Positions 9,391 to 19,258 of a DNA stretch of 64,000 nucleotides are shown piece after piece. The stretch spans positions 13,557,438-13,621,437 of the forward strand of contig NC_065415.1 of NCBI RefSeq assembly GCF_024362695.1, given 5' to 3'. Origin of the DNA: Pectinophora gossypiella (taxonomy: Eukaryota > Arthropoda > Insecta > Lepidoptera > Gelechiidae). Under the pieces are notes generated by a model, which ran no database searches, was not told where the DNA came from, and saw only the letters and a list, made by a program, of their open reading frames with translations. Each line of letters starts with the position of its first letter. The first letter of the stretch is position 1. The position numbers and the translations under genes were made by a program.

Positions 9391-9719
9391 CAACAGCCTC
9401 CGTGGTCTAGTGGTTAGAGCGTTAGGCCCACGATCTGGAGGTCCGGGTTCGATTCCCGATGAGGACATTGTCGAAATCATTTTGTGAGACAGTCCTTTGT
9501 TTGGTAAGGACTTTTCAGGCTTGAATCACCTGAATGTCCGAAAAAGTAAGATTATTCCCTGCTTCGGAGGGCACGTTAAACCGTTGGTCCCGGCTATTGG
9601 CGTAAAAACACCTCCACCAACCCGCAGTGGCGCAGCGTGGTGGAGTATGCTCCATACCCCCTCCGGTTGATTGAGGGGAGGCCTGTGCCCAGCAGTGGGA
9701 CGTATATAGGCAGTTTAGG
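9391..9719 (+). mobile_element. SINE-A, full length, 11-bp target-site duplication
   Basis: A complete SINE-A from ACAGCCTCCGTGGTCTAGTGG to GGGACGTATATAGGCAGTTTA. TCTATGTTATA occurs at 9380-9390 and again at 9720-9730, a perfect 11-bp target-site duplication. Box A and box B are intact. Confidence 0.88.
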
Positions 9720-9730
9720 TCTATGTTATA

Positions 9731-9905
9731 GCGAAGGTAATATACCTCTGAAAACACATTTCTCGGATACCGCCGAGTACATAATAATAGATTAAGATCC
9801 AATCATGAATACGTAATCAAATGGTTTAGCCTCGTGTTAGATTTGAAACTCCGACCTTACAATGAGAGTCAAGCGTTATTTTATCTGAACAACCTCAGCT
9901 CGCGT
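9731..9905 (-). mobile_element. SINE-E, head and middle
   Basis: The complement of GAAACTCCGACCTTACAATGAG (tRNA-like B-box region) and the TTTCTCGGATACCGCC block are present. The 3' end is missing. Confidence 0.55.
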
Positions 9906-9925
9906 GATATTTCGCTTTAGTGTAA

Positions 9926-10441
9926 TCATCATCATCAGCCGTACGACGCCCACTGTTGGGCATAGGCCTCCCCCAAGGATCTCCACGACGATCGGTCCCG
10001 CGCTGCCCGCATCCAACGGCTTCCCGCGACCTTCACCAGATCGTCGGTCCACCTTGTAGCGGGCCTACTCACTGAGCGTCGTCCGACACGTGGTCGCCAT
10101 TCCAGAACCCTTCCGCCCCAGCGGCCATCGGTTCTCCTCGCTATGTGTCCTGCCCACTGCCACTTCAGCTTTGCAATTCTCCGAGCTATGTCGGTGACTT
10201 TAGTTCTCCTGCGGATCTCCTCATTTCTGATTCGATCCAGCAGGGAAATACCGAGCATAGCTCTCTCCATTGCCCGCTGAGCGACACCGAGCCTCCTCAC
10301 GAGACCCATAGTAAGCGGCCACGTCTCACTGCCGTAGGTCATCACTGGCAACACGCACTGGTCAAAGACTTTCGTCTTGAGACACTGGGGTATTTTGGAC
10401 GAGAAGATATTCCGCAGCTTCCCGAACTTTAGTGTAAACAT
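9926..10441 (-). pseudogene. LINE-T: RTE-like ORF2 C-terminus with 3' end
   Basis: The minus-strand frame from 10441 gives 168 residues: CVLPVMTYGSETWPLTMGLV, AQRAMERAMLGISLLDRIRN, KLKWQWAGHIARRTDGRWG, ending EAYAQQWASYG and stop. This is the C-terminal region typical of RTE-clade LINEs. The RT catalytic motifs lie upstream and are absent, so it is 5'-truncated, although the remaining frame is open. The end GGCCTATGCCCAACAGTGGG then (ATG)n is close to the SINE-A and SINE-C tails. Confidence 0.8.
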
Positions 10442-10692
10442 GGTAAGTATTAGATTCCCATGTTACGCGTATGACAAGCTAACGATGTTGCTTGTTAGCT
10501 TATGTTACGTTTTTCATATTACCCGCACCCTAATCTTGTGAATATTGGGGCAGTCACCTCACCTCGTTACAATGGTTCTGGTGAGAATGTTTCATCATTT
10601 TGTAAGTAAATGGGAAAATGTATCGAGTATATTATCATTGATTTTTGTTTTTATAGCACGGGGGAATCCTTAGGAAAACTCATACATAACAT

Positions 10693-10842
10693 AACATAAA
10701 TAGCCTAATACGTCCCACTGCTGGGCACAGGCCTCCTCTCAATCAACCGGAGAGGGTATGGAGCATACTCCACCACGCTGCTCCACTGCGGGTTGGTGGA
10801 GGTGTTTTTACGGCTTATAGCCAGGACCCACGGCTAAACGTA
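10693..10842 (-). mobile_element. SINE-A, 5'-truncated
   Basis: It has the SINE-A tail, the GAGCATACTCCACCACGCTG block and the CGGCTTATAGCC hairpin, but stops within the shared module. Confidence 0.75.
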
Positions 10843-10985
10843 ATAATATTACCTATATTACTTAATATTTTCTATGTAATATTAGTACTCAGTATTTTAG
10901 ATAGATGACGCCGGCGTCGAGCTCAATGACATAATATACGAGTTCAACTAGATACATAGATCGAAAGACTTTCGCATGGACAGGA

Positions 10986-11060
10986 GGAGGACCCGGTGGT
11001 GTAATGGTTAACACGCTCGTCCCGGCTAGACAAGATCGGTTCACATCCCGTCCGCGTCGG
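10986..11060 (+). pseudogene. tRNA-like sequence (SINE head or tRNA pseudogene)
   Basis: It has an A-box match TGGTGTAATGG and a weak B-box-like GGTTCACATCC at roughly tRNA spacing, and CCCGG/CCGTC segments near the ends. The B box departs from GTTCRANNC, so I do not call a functional tRNA. The T- and A-rich sequence after it could be the remains of a SINE body. Confidence 0.35.
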
Positions 11061-11103
11061 AACTTTTTTCGATTTAATTTTCTCTTTGTGATATTATCAT
11101 TGA

Positions 11104-11388
11104 GTAGCTCGGTGGCGCAGCGGTAAACGCGCTCGGTCTGCGATTGTTGAAGTTAAGCAACTTTCGCAAAGGCCGGTCATAGGATGGGTAACCATAAAAA
11201 AAAGTTTTCATCTCGAGCTCCTCCGTGCTTCGGAAGGCACGTTAAGCCGTTGGTCCCGGCTGCATTAGCAGTCGTTAATAACCATCAATCCGCACTGGGC
11301 CCGCGTGATGGCTTAAGGCCCGATCTCCCTATCCATCCATAAGGAAGGCCCGTGCCCCAGCAGTGGGGACATTAATGGGCTGATTATG
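11104..11388 (+). mobile_element. SINE-C, full length
   Basis: Perfect A box TGGCGCAGCGG at 11113-11123, then a 5S-rRNA-like block at 11149-11193 (GAAGTTAAGCAACTTTCGC and GGATGGGTAACC). The shared module and the GGCTGCATTAGCAGTC hairpin follow, then the tail GCCCCAGCAGTGGGGACATT. Confidence 0.82.
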
Positions 11389-11427
11389 AATGAATGAAAA
11401 ATATTATCATTATTCTTCAAATACTAT

Positions 11428-11510
11428 AAGTCCCGAGAAATGCATTTCAGAGGTATGTGACCCAACGTGTATAGGGCTGAGTTTTCTCTCGCGCAAGGTC
11501 AGACAGGCAG
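11428..11510 (+). mobile_element. SINE-E fragment, middle part
   Basis: It holds GAGAAATGCATTTCAGAGGT and AAGGTCAGACAGGCAG, matching the middle of the copy at 31676-31995. Confidence 0.4.
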
Positions 11511-11579
11511 CATAGTAAGCACCTACGTCCTAAACCCTCATATAACGAACCACTATGTAAAAGACTCTTAGCATTGTGT

Positions 11580-11835
11580 TTCTTCTTCTTCTATTGTGTG
11601 GGTTATGAGGATTACCAACCTCATCAACCCTGTTGTCAGGGTTATTATTGACCCGCCATAGGCCCCTAACATGACTCATGTACCGACTACGTACTTACAT
11701 CAGTAAGTAGTGACCGGGACCAACGGTTTAGCGTGCCTTCCGAAGCATACCTTAATCTTACTTTTGAACAATTAGGTGATCAGACGGTAATGTGATTTCG
11801 TGATTTGTCCCCACCGGGATTCGAATCGATTGTGG
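11580..11835 (-). mobile_element. SINE-B, lacking the head
   Basis: It has the (GAA)n end, the CCCTGTTGTCAGGGTTATTA hairpin region and the shared module. It stops near the B box (GGGATTCGAATCG). Confidence 0.72.
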
Positions 11836-12290
11836 TTTCTGAGATTTCGTAATTAGTTAGTTAGTGAGTTGTAAATTGTTGTACTTACCTACTACTTAAT
11901 TAAAAACATAATTTTATTACGTAAAACCTACTTACTAGCAGTTGAGGAAGTCACATTTTTTAAACAATACCCATAATAAAAATATTATTTAAGAAGATTA
12001 GGATGGCAAAACCCGTTTGAATTATTCCACTTTCAGACTATTACTCTTAATGAAAAGACCTTTTTAAACAAATCACTAACAAAATCCACATCAGGATTTA
12101 GAAATCCAGTAGGTACCACCGTACATGGTCTGGTGAACACAAATGGGTGGTTAGGGCGAAAACCTCGGATTTCTGCGTTTAATCTACAGATTTGTGAATG
12201 GAATTCCCTCTGTTTTGAAACGCTGACTCTGGTCTGTGACTGAAAATCTTTAGTTTTACACATACATAATATCAGCTCACATACATAATA

Positions 12291-12768
12291 ACAGCCTCCG
12301 TGGTCTAGTGGTTAGAGCGTAAGGCTCACGATTTGGAGGTCCGGGTTCGATTCCCGATGGGGACATTGTCGAAATTACTTTGTGAGACTGTCCTTTGTTT
12401 GGTAAGGACTTTTCAGGCTTGAGTCACCTGATTGTCCGAAAAAGTAAGATGATTCCGTGCTTCGGAGGGCACGTTAAGCCGTTGGTCCCGGCTATTAGCC
12501 GTAAAAACACCTCCACCAACCCGCATTGGAGCAGCGTGGTGGAGTACGCTCCATACTGTCTTTTGTTTGGTAAGGACTATGCAGGCATGAACCACCAGAT
12601 TGTCTGAAAAAGTAAGATGATTCCCTGCTTAGCCGTTAAGCCATTATTAACAGCTCCACCTACCCACTGTGGAGCAGTATGGTGGAGTATGCTCCATACC
12701 CCCTCCGGTTGATTGAGGGGAGGCCTGTGCCCAGCAGTGGGACGTATATAGGCTGTTTATGTATGTAT
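12291..12768 (+). mobile_element. SINE-A dimer (two joined bodies)
   Basis: A SINE-A runs from head to GGAGTACGCTCCATAC at about 12556, then restarts at TGTCTTTTGTTTGGTAAGG and runs through a second body to the tail. The second body belongs to a variant with TTAGCCGTTAAGCC, also seen at 37870-38148. Confidence 0.75.
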
Positions 12769-12775
12769 GTATACA

Positions 12776-12948
12776 TAATATCACGCCTATTTCTCATTGG
12801 ATTAGGCAGAGACCTCTAAATCGGCGTGCGAGTATGAAACGATTGATAATCTTGATAATCTTTAATCTTGATTGATTGAAGCAAGAGAGATGTGTCGAAC
12901 TTCATAGTCACTGCGTACCCTGGTAGGAAATAGGCGAAAGTTTTTTAA
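12776..12948. repeat. LINE-R tail fragments, inverted
   Basis: CACGCCTATTTCTCATTGG (minus) is followed at once by GGCGTGCGAGTATGAAACGA and GTAGGAAATAGGCG (plus). Two LINE-R ends therefore face opposite ways. Confidence 0.45.
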
Positions 12949-13011
12949 ATAGGCAGAAGTTACGGAATTCCACTTACTATTACTAAGATCCTGGCACACT
13001 ACTTTGGCTTC

Positions 13012-13342
13012 TTCCACTCTTCTTCTATCGTGTGGGTTGTAAGGTGAATTACCAACCTCATCAACCCTGGTGTCAGGGTTATTATTGAGCCGCCAAAGGC
13101 CTCTGGCATGGCTTATGTAACGACAGTTATTTACATCAGTAAGTAATAACCGGGACCAACGGCTTTACGTGCCTTCCGAAGCACGGATCATCTTACTTTT
13201 TGGACAATCAGGTGATCAGCCTGTAACGTCCTAACCGAACTAGGGATCACAAAGTGAGTTTTTTGATATGTCCCCACCGGGATACGAACCCGGGACCTCC
13301 GGATCGTGAGTCCAACGCTCAACCACTGGACCACGGAGGTTG
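13012..13342 (-). mobile_element. SINE-B, full length
   Basis: Complete from the head (complement of CCTCCGTGGTCCAGTGG) to the tail near 13012. Box A, box B, shared module and hairpins are all present. Confidence 0.82.
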
Positions 13343-13619
13343 TCACTTGTAAGTAGCATAACACTAGCAGCTTAACTTGTCTTCCACAGCACGGAATCAC
13401 CTTATTTTTCCGGACAATCAGGTGATTCAGTCTGCAATGTTATAAATAATCTTTAATGAACCGCCGCCGCTGAATAACTGCAAATGAAAAGACTGCCGTG
13501 ATTTCTACTATCAACAAAAACCAGTCCTGGTAAGAAGGATACAGAAAGCTGATTCCGTGAGTGTGTCCCTTTTTTGTTAAAGATGGGCTATTTTCAGGTA
13601 TATTGGGACAGCGCAAGGG

Positions 13620-13815
13620 GTTAGAAATCAGAACTCAGAATAATTTATTCAACGTAAATATCATGGATAAACTTGTTGAAGATTAATATAACATTTTTGA
13701 ATTTACGTAATTTCGCAAGGTGTTATGGCTGAGTAGAAGAACTAGCAAGAAACTGCAACAGCAACACATCTTTTAAAAACCAATAAGGGTATACATTACA
13801 AGATATTTAATAACT
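13620..13815 (-). repeat. Rep-G dispersed repeat
   Basis: It shares AAGGTGTTATGGCTGAG and GCAACAGCAACACATCTTTT with 47948-48120 and 50540-50660. The end GAAATCAGAACTCAGAAT looks like a simple-repeat LINE terminus read on the minus strand. Confidence 0.55.
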
Positions 13816-13850
13816 AGAGGATTATTAATTTCCTTCATCTACAAAGGATT

Positions 13851-13912
13851 ATCGGGAATCGAACCCGGGCCTCCAGATTGTGAGCCCAATCCTCTAACCA
13901 CTAGACCATGCA
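13851..13912 (-). mobile_element. SINE head fragment (tRNA-like)
   Basis: The complement gives TGGTCTAGTGGTTAGAGG and GGTTCGATTCCCGAT: intact A and B boxes without a SINE body. Confidence 0.55.
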
Positions 13913-14192
13913 AAAAACTTTACACCAAAATAGAACTTTCGGAAGTTCAATTACAGAAATTTACGCACAATTTATATGCGTTTATGTTCGAAAACATTCA
14001 GTAACCGTTCAAAATCGAGGACTCATTAAAAGGGCTGCACTCAACAGGCGCGAAGGCAAATATGAATGAGAAACAAAACAAATAGGAAAATCAACCCGAA
14101 GACGCGTAGGAATGAGACGTAAACATAAACCTTTCAGGATAACGAACACTCGACCGTCACAAAATCGTATTTGTATTAAGTAATAAATTAAT

Positions 14193-14544
14193 CGTCAGCC
14201 ATATAAGAGCGCATCCAAGGCGCTACTAGATAGGACTTGTTGCCATGGCCGAATACGGGTGGAATGGAAACTCCACCTCAAAACCCACACGATAGAAGAA
14301 GAAGAACAAGACTTCCACATGGGCTGATAGTCTGTCACATCAGCCCATGTGGAAGTGACAGACTACTACTACTATTACTACATCTCACTACAACTATCAC
14401 TGGACTATCAGCCCATGTGGAGGTCGTGTTCTTCTTCTTCTATCGTGTGGGTTGTCAGGTGGAGTTTCCATTGCAGCCGTATTCGGCCATGGCACCAAGT
14501 CTCCAATCTAGTAGCGCCTAAGATGCGATCTTATATGGCTGACG
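14193..14544. repeat. Large foldback (inverted repeat)
   Basis: The arms 14193 to about 14338 and 14400-14544 are inverted copies with scattered differences, both holding the (GAA)n end of SINE-B, GCCATGGCCGAATACGG and GGCGCTACTAGAT. Near the centre CCACATGGGCTGAT occurs three times in alternating orientation. Confidence 0.75.
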
Positions 14545-14597
14545 TAACCGATCTTAGCAGTGCACGTACCCACACATTCTCTCCCTTCACCTCCGAT

Positions 14598-14690
14598 ATA
14601 GTTATAGGTGGAGTACCAACCGCTTCAACCCTGGTGTCATGGTTACTATTGAGACGCCAAAGCTGATGTAACGACTACTTACTCACTAAG
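14598..14690 (-). mobile_element. SINE-B tail fragment
   Basis: Complement of the SINE-B 3' region (CCCTGGTGTCATGGTTACT, GTAACGACTACTTACT). Confidence 0.6.
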
Positions 14691-14830
14691 CACTTTCTAA
14701 AATGTTGGTGAACATATCGAATATCTATTTTTTAAGCGATGGGTTGATAAGTCTCGATGTTGATCGGCGGCAGTTACCTCTCTGACTTTTAAAAAGACCA
14801 CAACGAAGCCATTCATCTATAAAAAAATAG

Positions 14831-15060
14831 TGCAATTTGACAGTTGCGCTTATAAAAGAAAGTGCGGCACTGTTCCCCAAACGATGGAACATCTTACATC
14901 GTGTCCTGCGTGTCCGAACACCTGCACGCAGGAGGATCTGATAAGCGCTGCAAATAGCGCCATACTTGTTGCCAAATTTTGGGCCGATACTATTTATTTT
15001 GCCATCAACACGATAAGAAGAAGAGAAGAAAGTGCGAAATACTTACCAACAAATATCAAA
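14831..15060 (+). pseudogene. LINE C-terminal zinc-finger-like fragment
   Basis: The frame reads CGTVPQTMEHLTSCPACPNT, then CTQEDLISAANSAILVAKFW. The H and C spacing after CG resembles the C-terminal zinc finger and tail of insect LINE ORFs. No RT is present. Confidence 0.5.
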
Positions 15061-15108
15061 AAGCAATATTGCTTTTTTAGATGAATTGCTTCGATGGGGC
15101 TTTTTTAA
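15058..15108. mobile_element. MITE-1, right half
   Basis: GCAATATTGCTTTTTTAGATG, then ATTGCTTCGATGGGGC: the right arm of MITE-1. No left arm nearby. Confidence 0.55.
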
Positions 15109-15257
15109 AACTAAGAGAGGTAACTGCTATAGATCAACACCAAGCCTTATCGCTTAAAAAAATAGACGTTCGATATGTTCACCAATATTTTAGACAGTGC
15201 TTATCAGTTATCACCCATTTTGCATTAGCGCATTCAATACCTTTCAATACTCCATAC

Positions 15258-15423
15258 ATCTCCCTAGAGTGATCCCGTTTTCATACGGTTCGGTTACCTA
15301 ACCTGAAGATTCGACAGGTCAGTTTTTACAGAAACAACTGCCTGTCTGACCTTTCAACCCGCGAAGGAAAAACAATGCAGGATAAGTTGCATACATCTGG
15401 AACGCATTTCTCTTGAATGTGTT
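15258..15423 (-). mobile_element. SINE-E, 3' half
   Basis: It contains ATTCGACAGGTCAG, ACTGCCTGTCTGACC and AACCCGCGAAGG, the complement of the SINE-E 3' half. Confidence 0.65.
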
Positions 15424-15681
15424 TCCGTTACTCCAATGTCATTTATTCGCCGATCCGAAGATTCAGTCACCGACCTGCAGTGGGCGGCCAACCTAAACCT
15501 TTCCCGAAGAAAAGGAAGACTCGAGGAATAAACAGGCTTTCAAAAAAGACAATCGAAGTTTCGCAGCGAAAGTTTTTTAATATTCTCACCGCTCAATGTA
15601 ATCCGGACCCTCGAAAATTTTTATTCGAGGGCTTCCCAAATGTAATTTTGCATGAAAAGAAATGTCAAAGTTTCATTCAAC

Positions 15682-15800
15682 TTACAATACAATACAATAC
15701 AAATACACTTTATTGCACCAAACTAAAAATAAATAATTACAAAAAGTCTCTTAATTAAGTACATGGCAAATGGCGGCCTTATCGCTTAAAGCGATTTCTT
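15682..15800 (-). repeat. LINE 3' tail (Rep-K)
   Basis: On the minus strand: GGTTGCCTGGAAGAAATCGC, then GCGATAAGGCCGCC, then GTGCAATAAAGTG and (TTGTA)n. Confidence 0.65.
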
Positions 15801-16138
15801 CCAGGCAACCATAAGGTGAGGAAAAATGTAAAAATAATAATTGAAAGATTGCGGGTACAAACTATAAGTAGAACTTATTACCAATAAAGTACAATTTTAC
15901 CAACTTAGTGCCCTTTCAATCTTTGCTGCTATCAAACTACGGATATTAAAAGTTTATTATTCGCGGGTAAGTATATAGAATGTCTGGGCTCCCTTTGAGT
16001 CAAGTATGTGCCTCTCTATTGATATTGGTCACTTTATGGATTTTATGAGGTTTAAAATTTTATTTAAGTACTTTCAGAACTTAGAGGGTTTTCTAGAGAG
16101 ATGAAAGTATAAGTTTATTATAAAAATCTATTAAATCA

Positions 16139-16258
16139 AATCAAATATACTTTATTGCACAGAACTAAATATGAACAATCAGATATAACACAGGAATATA
16201 GTACAATTTGAGCAGGATTATTGCTCTAGAGCAATTTTTTCCAGGCAGCCACTGACTA
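16139..16258 (-). repeat. LINE 3' tail (Rep-K)
   Basis: Same layout as at 15682: GGCTGCCTGGAAAAAATTGC, then GTGCAATAAAGTATATTTG on the minus strand. Confidence 0.65.
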
Positions 16259-16282
16259 ACAGGTAACAAACATTTACAGTGA

Positions 16283-16468
16283 CACTGTCCTATGTTTGGT
16301 AAAGACATTGCAGGCTTGAATCACCTGATCATCCGAAAAAGTAAGTTCCGTGTTTCGGAGGGCACGTTAAGCAGTGGAGCAACGTGGTGGAGTATGCTCC
16401 GTACCCACTCTAGTTAATTGTGGGGAGGCCTGTGCCCAGCAGTGGGAAGTATTAGGCTGTTTATGTAT
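16283..16468 (+). mobile_element. SINE-A, 5'-truncated with internal deletion
   Basis: It starts at CACTGTCCTATGTTTGG and ends in the SINE-A tail. The segment from the hairpin to the CACCTCCACC block is deleted (GTTAAGC joined to AGTGGAGC). Confidence 0.75.
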
Positions 16469-16479
16469 GTTTTTGTATG

Positions 16480-17042
16480 GGAAGATATGCCGTTCTATGC
16501 GTATTTTTTTTTAATATATGCCATCGTCTAATCTTTAATCCTACTTCACTCGGTTCTCAACTAAGCCCTCTTGCAGCCCTACGTTTCAACTTAAACGGCA
16601 TTTTGGACAAAAAAGTCATAATTCCTCTCATTACGAAGGACCTTCGATGCTCAAATAGGGGAGAATTGTATGTAGAGGTGAGAAAAAAGAGAGGAGAGTT
16701 AATAATTTATCTTAAATACCTACGTATATTTATTACTTAGGCTAAACTGAATGTTTTTATATAATAAACTAATGTTTTAATATAAGCAATGATTATGAGA
16801 CTAAAACACGTATGCGCCTTTATGAAAAGTCACATTCTAAATGTGATTTTATTTAACAAAACCTGGATTTCATTCCACTAATTTCAATCCGGTTAAAATT
16901 GCGACTACAATTTTTTTTACTGGGATTAAAACTACCGTGTCTATTGTAGGTTTTGTTAACAAAAATCACATATGAATCTGATTCTCCAATTAGTCGCTTA
17001 AGTGGTTTATATCACAAAGCGACGATATTGTATGGACCATCA
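16480..17042. other. No gene recognised
   Basis: AT-rich. A frame at 16477-16740 is open but shows no domain or codon pattern that I can support. Confidence 0.35.
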
Positions 17043-17390
17043 TCATTATCATCTCCCTAGCATTATTTTCACAGGGTCCTTAGCCTAACTAACCTAAAGA
17101 TTTGACAGGTCCGGTTTTTTACAGAAGCGACTGCCTGTCTGACCTTCCAACCCACGAAGGGAAAACCAGCCCAATACAGATTAGGTCACATACCTCCGAA
17201 AATACATTTCTCGGGAATGTGGGTCTCCTCACGATGTTTTCCTTCACCGCTTAGCACGTGATAATCATTTATGATCCAAACATTAATTGGAAAACAAATT
17301 CAACAATAGGTTTAGGCCCGTGCTGGATTCAAAGCTGCGACCTCAAAGTGAGAGGCAAGCGTTATACCAACTGGAATACCACGGCTCCAC
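17043..17390 (-). mobile_element. SINE-E, full length
   Basis: On the minus strand it runs from a tRNA-like head (GTGGTATTCCAGTTGGTATA, then the B-box region) through GAGAAATGTATTTTCGGAGG to the 3' part GGTTAGTTAGGCTAAGGACC. Confidence 0.75.
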
Positions 17391-17408
17391 CATTTATGTA
17401 TAAGTAAA

Positions 17409-17474
17409 TAACCCTGACACCATAGTTGCTGAGATTGGTAATCCACCTCACAACGTGCACAATTAAAAGAAGGA
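17409..17474 (+). mobile_element. SINE-B 3' end fragment
   Basis: AACCCTGACACCATAGTTG and GGTAATCCACCTCACAAC match the SINE-B tail. Confidence 0.5.
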
Positions 17475-18031
17475 ACAGGTTCGTTTCTTTATACAGAAGA
17501 ATAATCAAAAACTTGCACAAAATGTACAAAATCCTCACTCCTCCAGTGTTGGAACACCAGTCCTAAGCGACAGGGAGCTATAATCCGACAGACACAATGC
17601 TCGGTAAATGAAGGTAGCTCTTCCGAAGAGAATTAGAGTTGCCGGTACTGTCCGTGTGATGCGAATGTACCCTTGTTTACAAGAAAACGAATGTGTCGGG
17701 AGGTTCTTGCTCGACTCTATTGATTATCTGCTTGTGGATAGAAGTTGGAATGGAATTTTTGACACAAGTATAACCAGATAGGCGCATGTTCGCATAACCA
17801 CGTTACGGCGACGTTAACGTCAACGTGAATGTACACGTTGCGATTACGACGCTGCAACGTGGAGATGTCTTGATGTCAGGATCTTTTTGACAGGATTTTT
17901 TTATATCTAGTTTATCCCCTTGGAGAAAGACAAAGGCAAAACCGTGCAGCCATTGTCTTAATATTATTTCTCGCCTTGTCCAAATCTTACTTATTGTAGA
18001 TTTGGCATTAACTAAACAACCTCCGTAGTCT

Positions 18032-18140
18032 GTTCTTCTATCGTATGGGTTGTGAGGTGCATTACCAACCCTATCAACCCAGATTGGCTTATTATTGAGC
18101 CGCCAAAAGCCCCTGACATGGCTCATGTAACGACTACTTA
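18032..18140 (-). mobile_element. SINE-B 3' end fragment
   Basis: Complement of the SINE-B tail, next to a SINE-A head in the opposite orientation. Confidence 0.65.
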
Positions 18141-18143
18141 CCT

Positions 18144-18418
18144 ACACCTCTGTGGTCTAATGGTTAGAGCGTTGTGCTCACTAACTGGAGGTCTGGGTTC
18201 GATTACTATCCTTTGTTTGGTAAGGACACTGCAGACTTGAATCGCCTGATTGTCTGAAAAAGTAAGATGATTCCGTGCTTCGGAGGGCACGTTAAGCCAT
18301 TGGTCGCGGCCATTAGCCGTAAATCAGCATCATCAACCAGCAGTTGAGCGTGGTAAAGTATGTTCCATACCCACTCCGGTTGATTGAGGGGAGGCCTGTG
18401 CCCAGCAGTGACGTAGAA
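18144..18418 (+). mobile_element. SINE-A, with internal deletion
   Basis: The head (TGGTCTAATGGTTAGAGCG, GGTTCGATTACT) joins directly to TCCTTTGTTTGGTAAGG, skipping about 40 nt. The rest of the body and the tail are present. Confidence 0.75.
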
Positions 18419-18429
18419 ACCAAAATCAT

Positions 18430-19095
18430 GCAAACCTCATGATGGAAATTAACCTTGAATAAAATAATTTTAAAAAACAACATTTGCTATCCAAAATGTT
18501 GGCATAAACGTTTGTGGAGCACGAGCCGAGCATATTTGGTCAGTGCAGATTCGGGCTAATTTCCTCTGAGACATAACTGCACGCATTAGCATTCATTGCA
18601 TGCGGTTAGGATCCCATGCGGTGCAATTTGCATGCATAGACATCGCATGATAATATCTCCGCGGGGTGACACGCTATTTCATTTTATATTCTGTGGGTTA
18701 GATATAAAATTTCCGCTGGTTCATTAGCTGTCGGCGCTGTCAGTAATAAAGTTAACACTGTCATGGACAGTACGCCTGTTTACGTGATTTAACGATCTCA
18801 CAATTCGACACAACGTCTATTTCCGTTCAAACATTTTTCCCATATTTACCTCTACGTATATGCATAGGCCCCACATTCCAATACATGTATGATAAAGAAC
18901 TATCTCTACTGTCGTAACACAAATAATTTCAAGTTTGTTTTGTCATAATAAAAAAAAACTGAAATTAATGTGTATGGAAATTAAGTGTCAAATTCGAAAT
19001 TGCATCCAGTAACCACCAATGAACGTACTAACTTATTACAAGTTGATTGACTTCTGTATTCTCGACTGGGGGTGTAGTACGTATATTATGCGTTT
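18430..19095. other. Apparently single-copy intergenic DNA
   Basis: I see no repeat shared within the window, no open frame with coding character and no clear promoter. Confidence 0.35.
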
Positions 19096-19165
19096 GCACC
19101 GCCGCAAATGACATTAACTACTGGGCCGGACATTTGGGGAGCGCTGAGGGCAGTCACACTGCCTT
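19096..19165 (-). repeat. Jockey-type 3' UTR fragment
   Basis: GCAAATGACATTAACTACTG and GGGAGCGCTGAGGGC match the complement of the complete Jockey element near 37470-37510. Confidence 0.55.
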
Positions 19166-19258
19166 AGAGGCAAACATACTATTCAATGTTTGTCAAAAAA
19201 TGTCGTTAAAGTTTGCTTAGTATTGTGTCTAATATCATAATGATGAGCTACGTAAATA

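Noticed and set aside
12291..12365. Functional tRNA gene candidates at SINE heads
   Set aside because: A and B boxes match, but they lead directly into SINE bodies and acceptor-stem pairing is poor; they are SINE promoters.
14237..14666. Two overlapping frames in the foldback
   Set aside because: Both arise from inverted-repeat and SINE sequence, with no coding features.
15417..15758. 113-codon frame with PKKRKTRGINRLSKK
   Set aside because: It begins in SINE-E and ends in a LINE tail; the middle is basic but shows no domain, splice sites or promoter.
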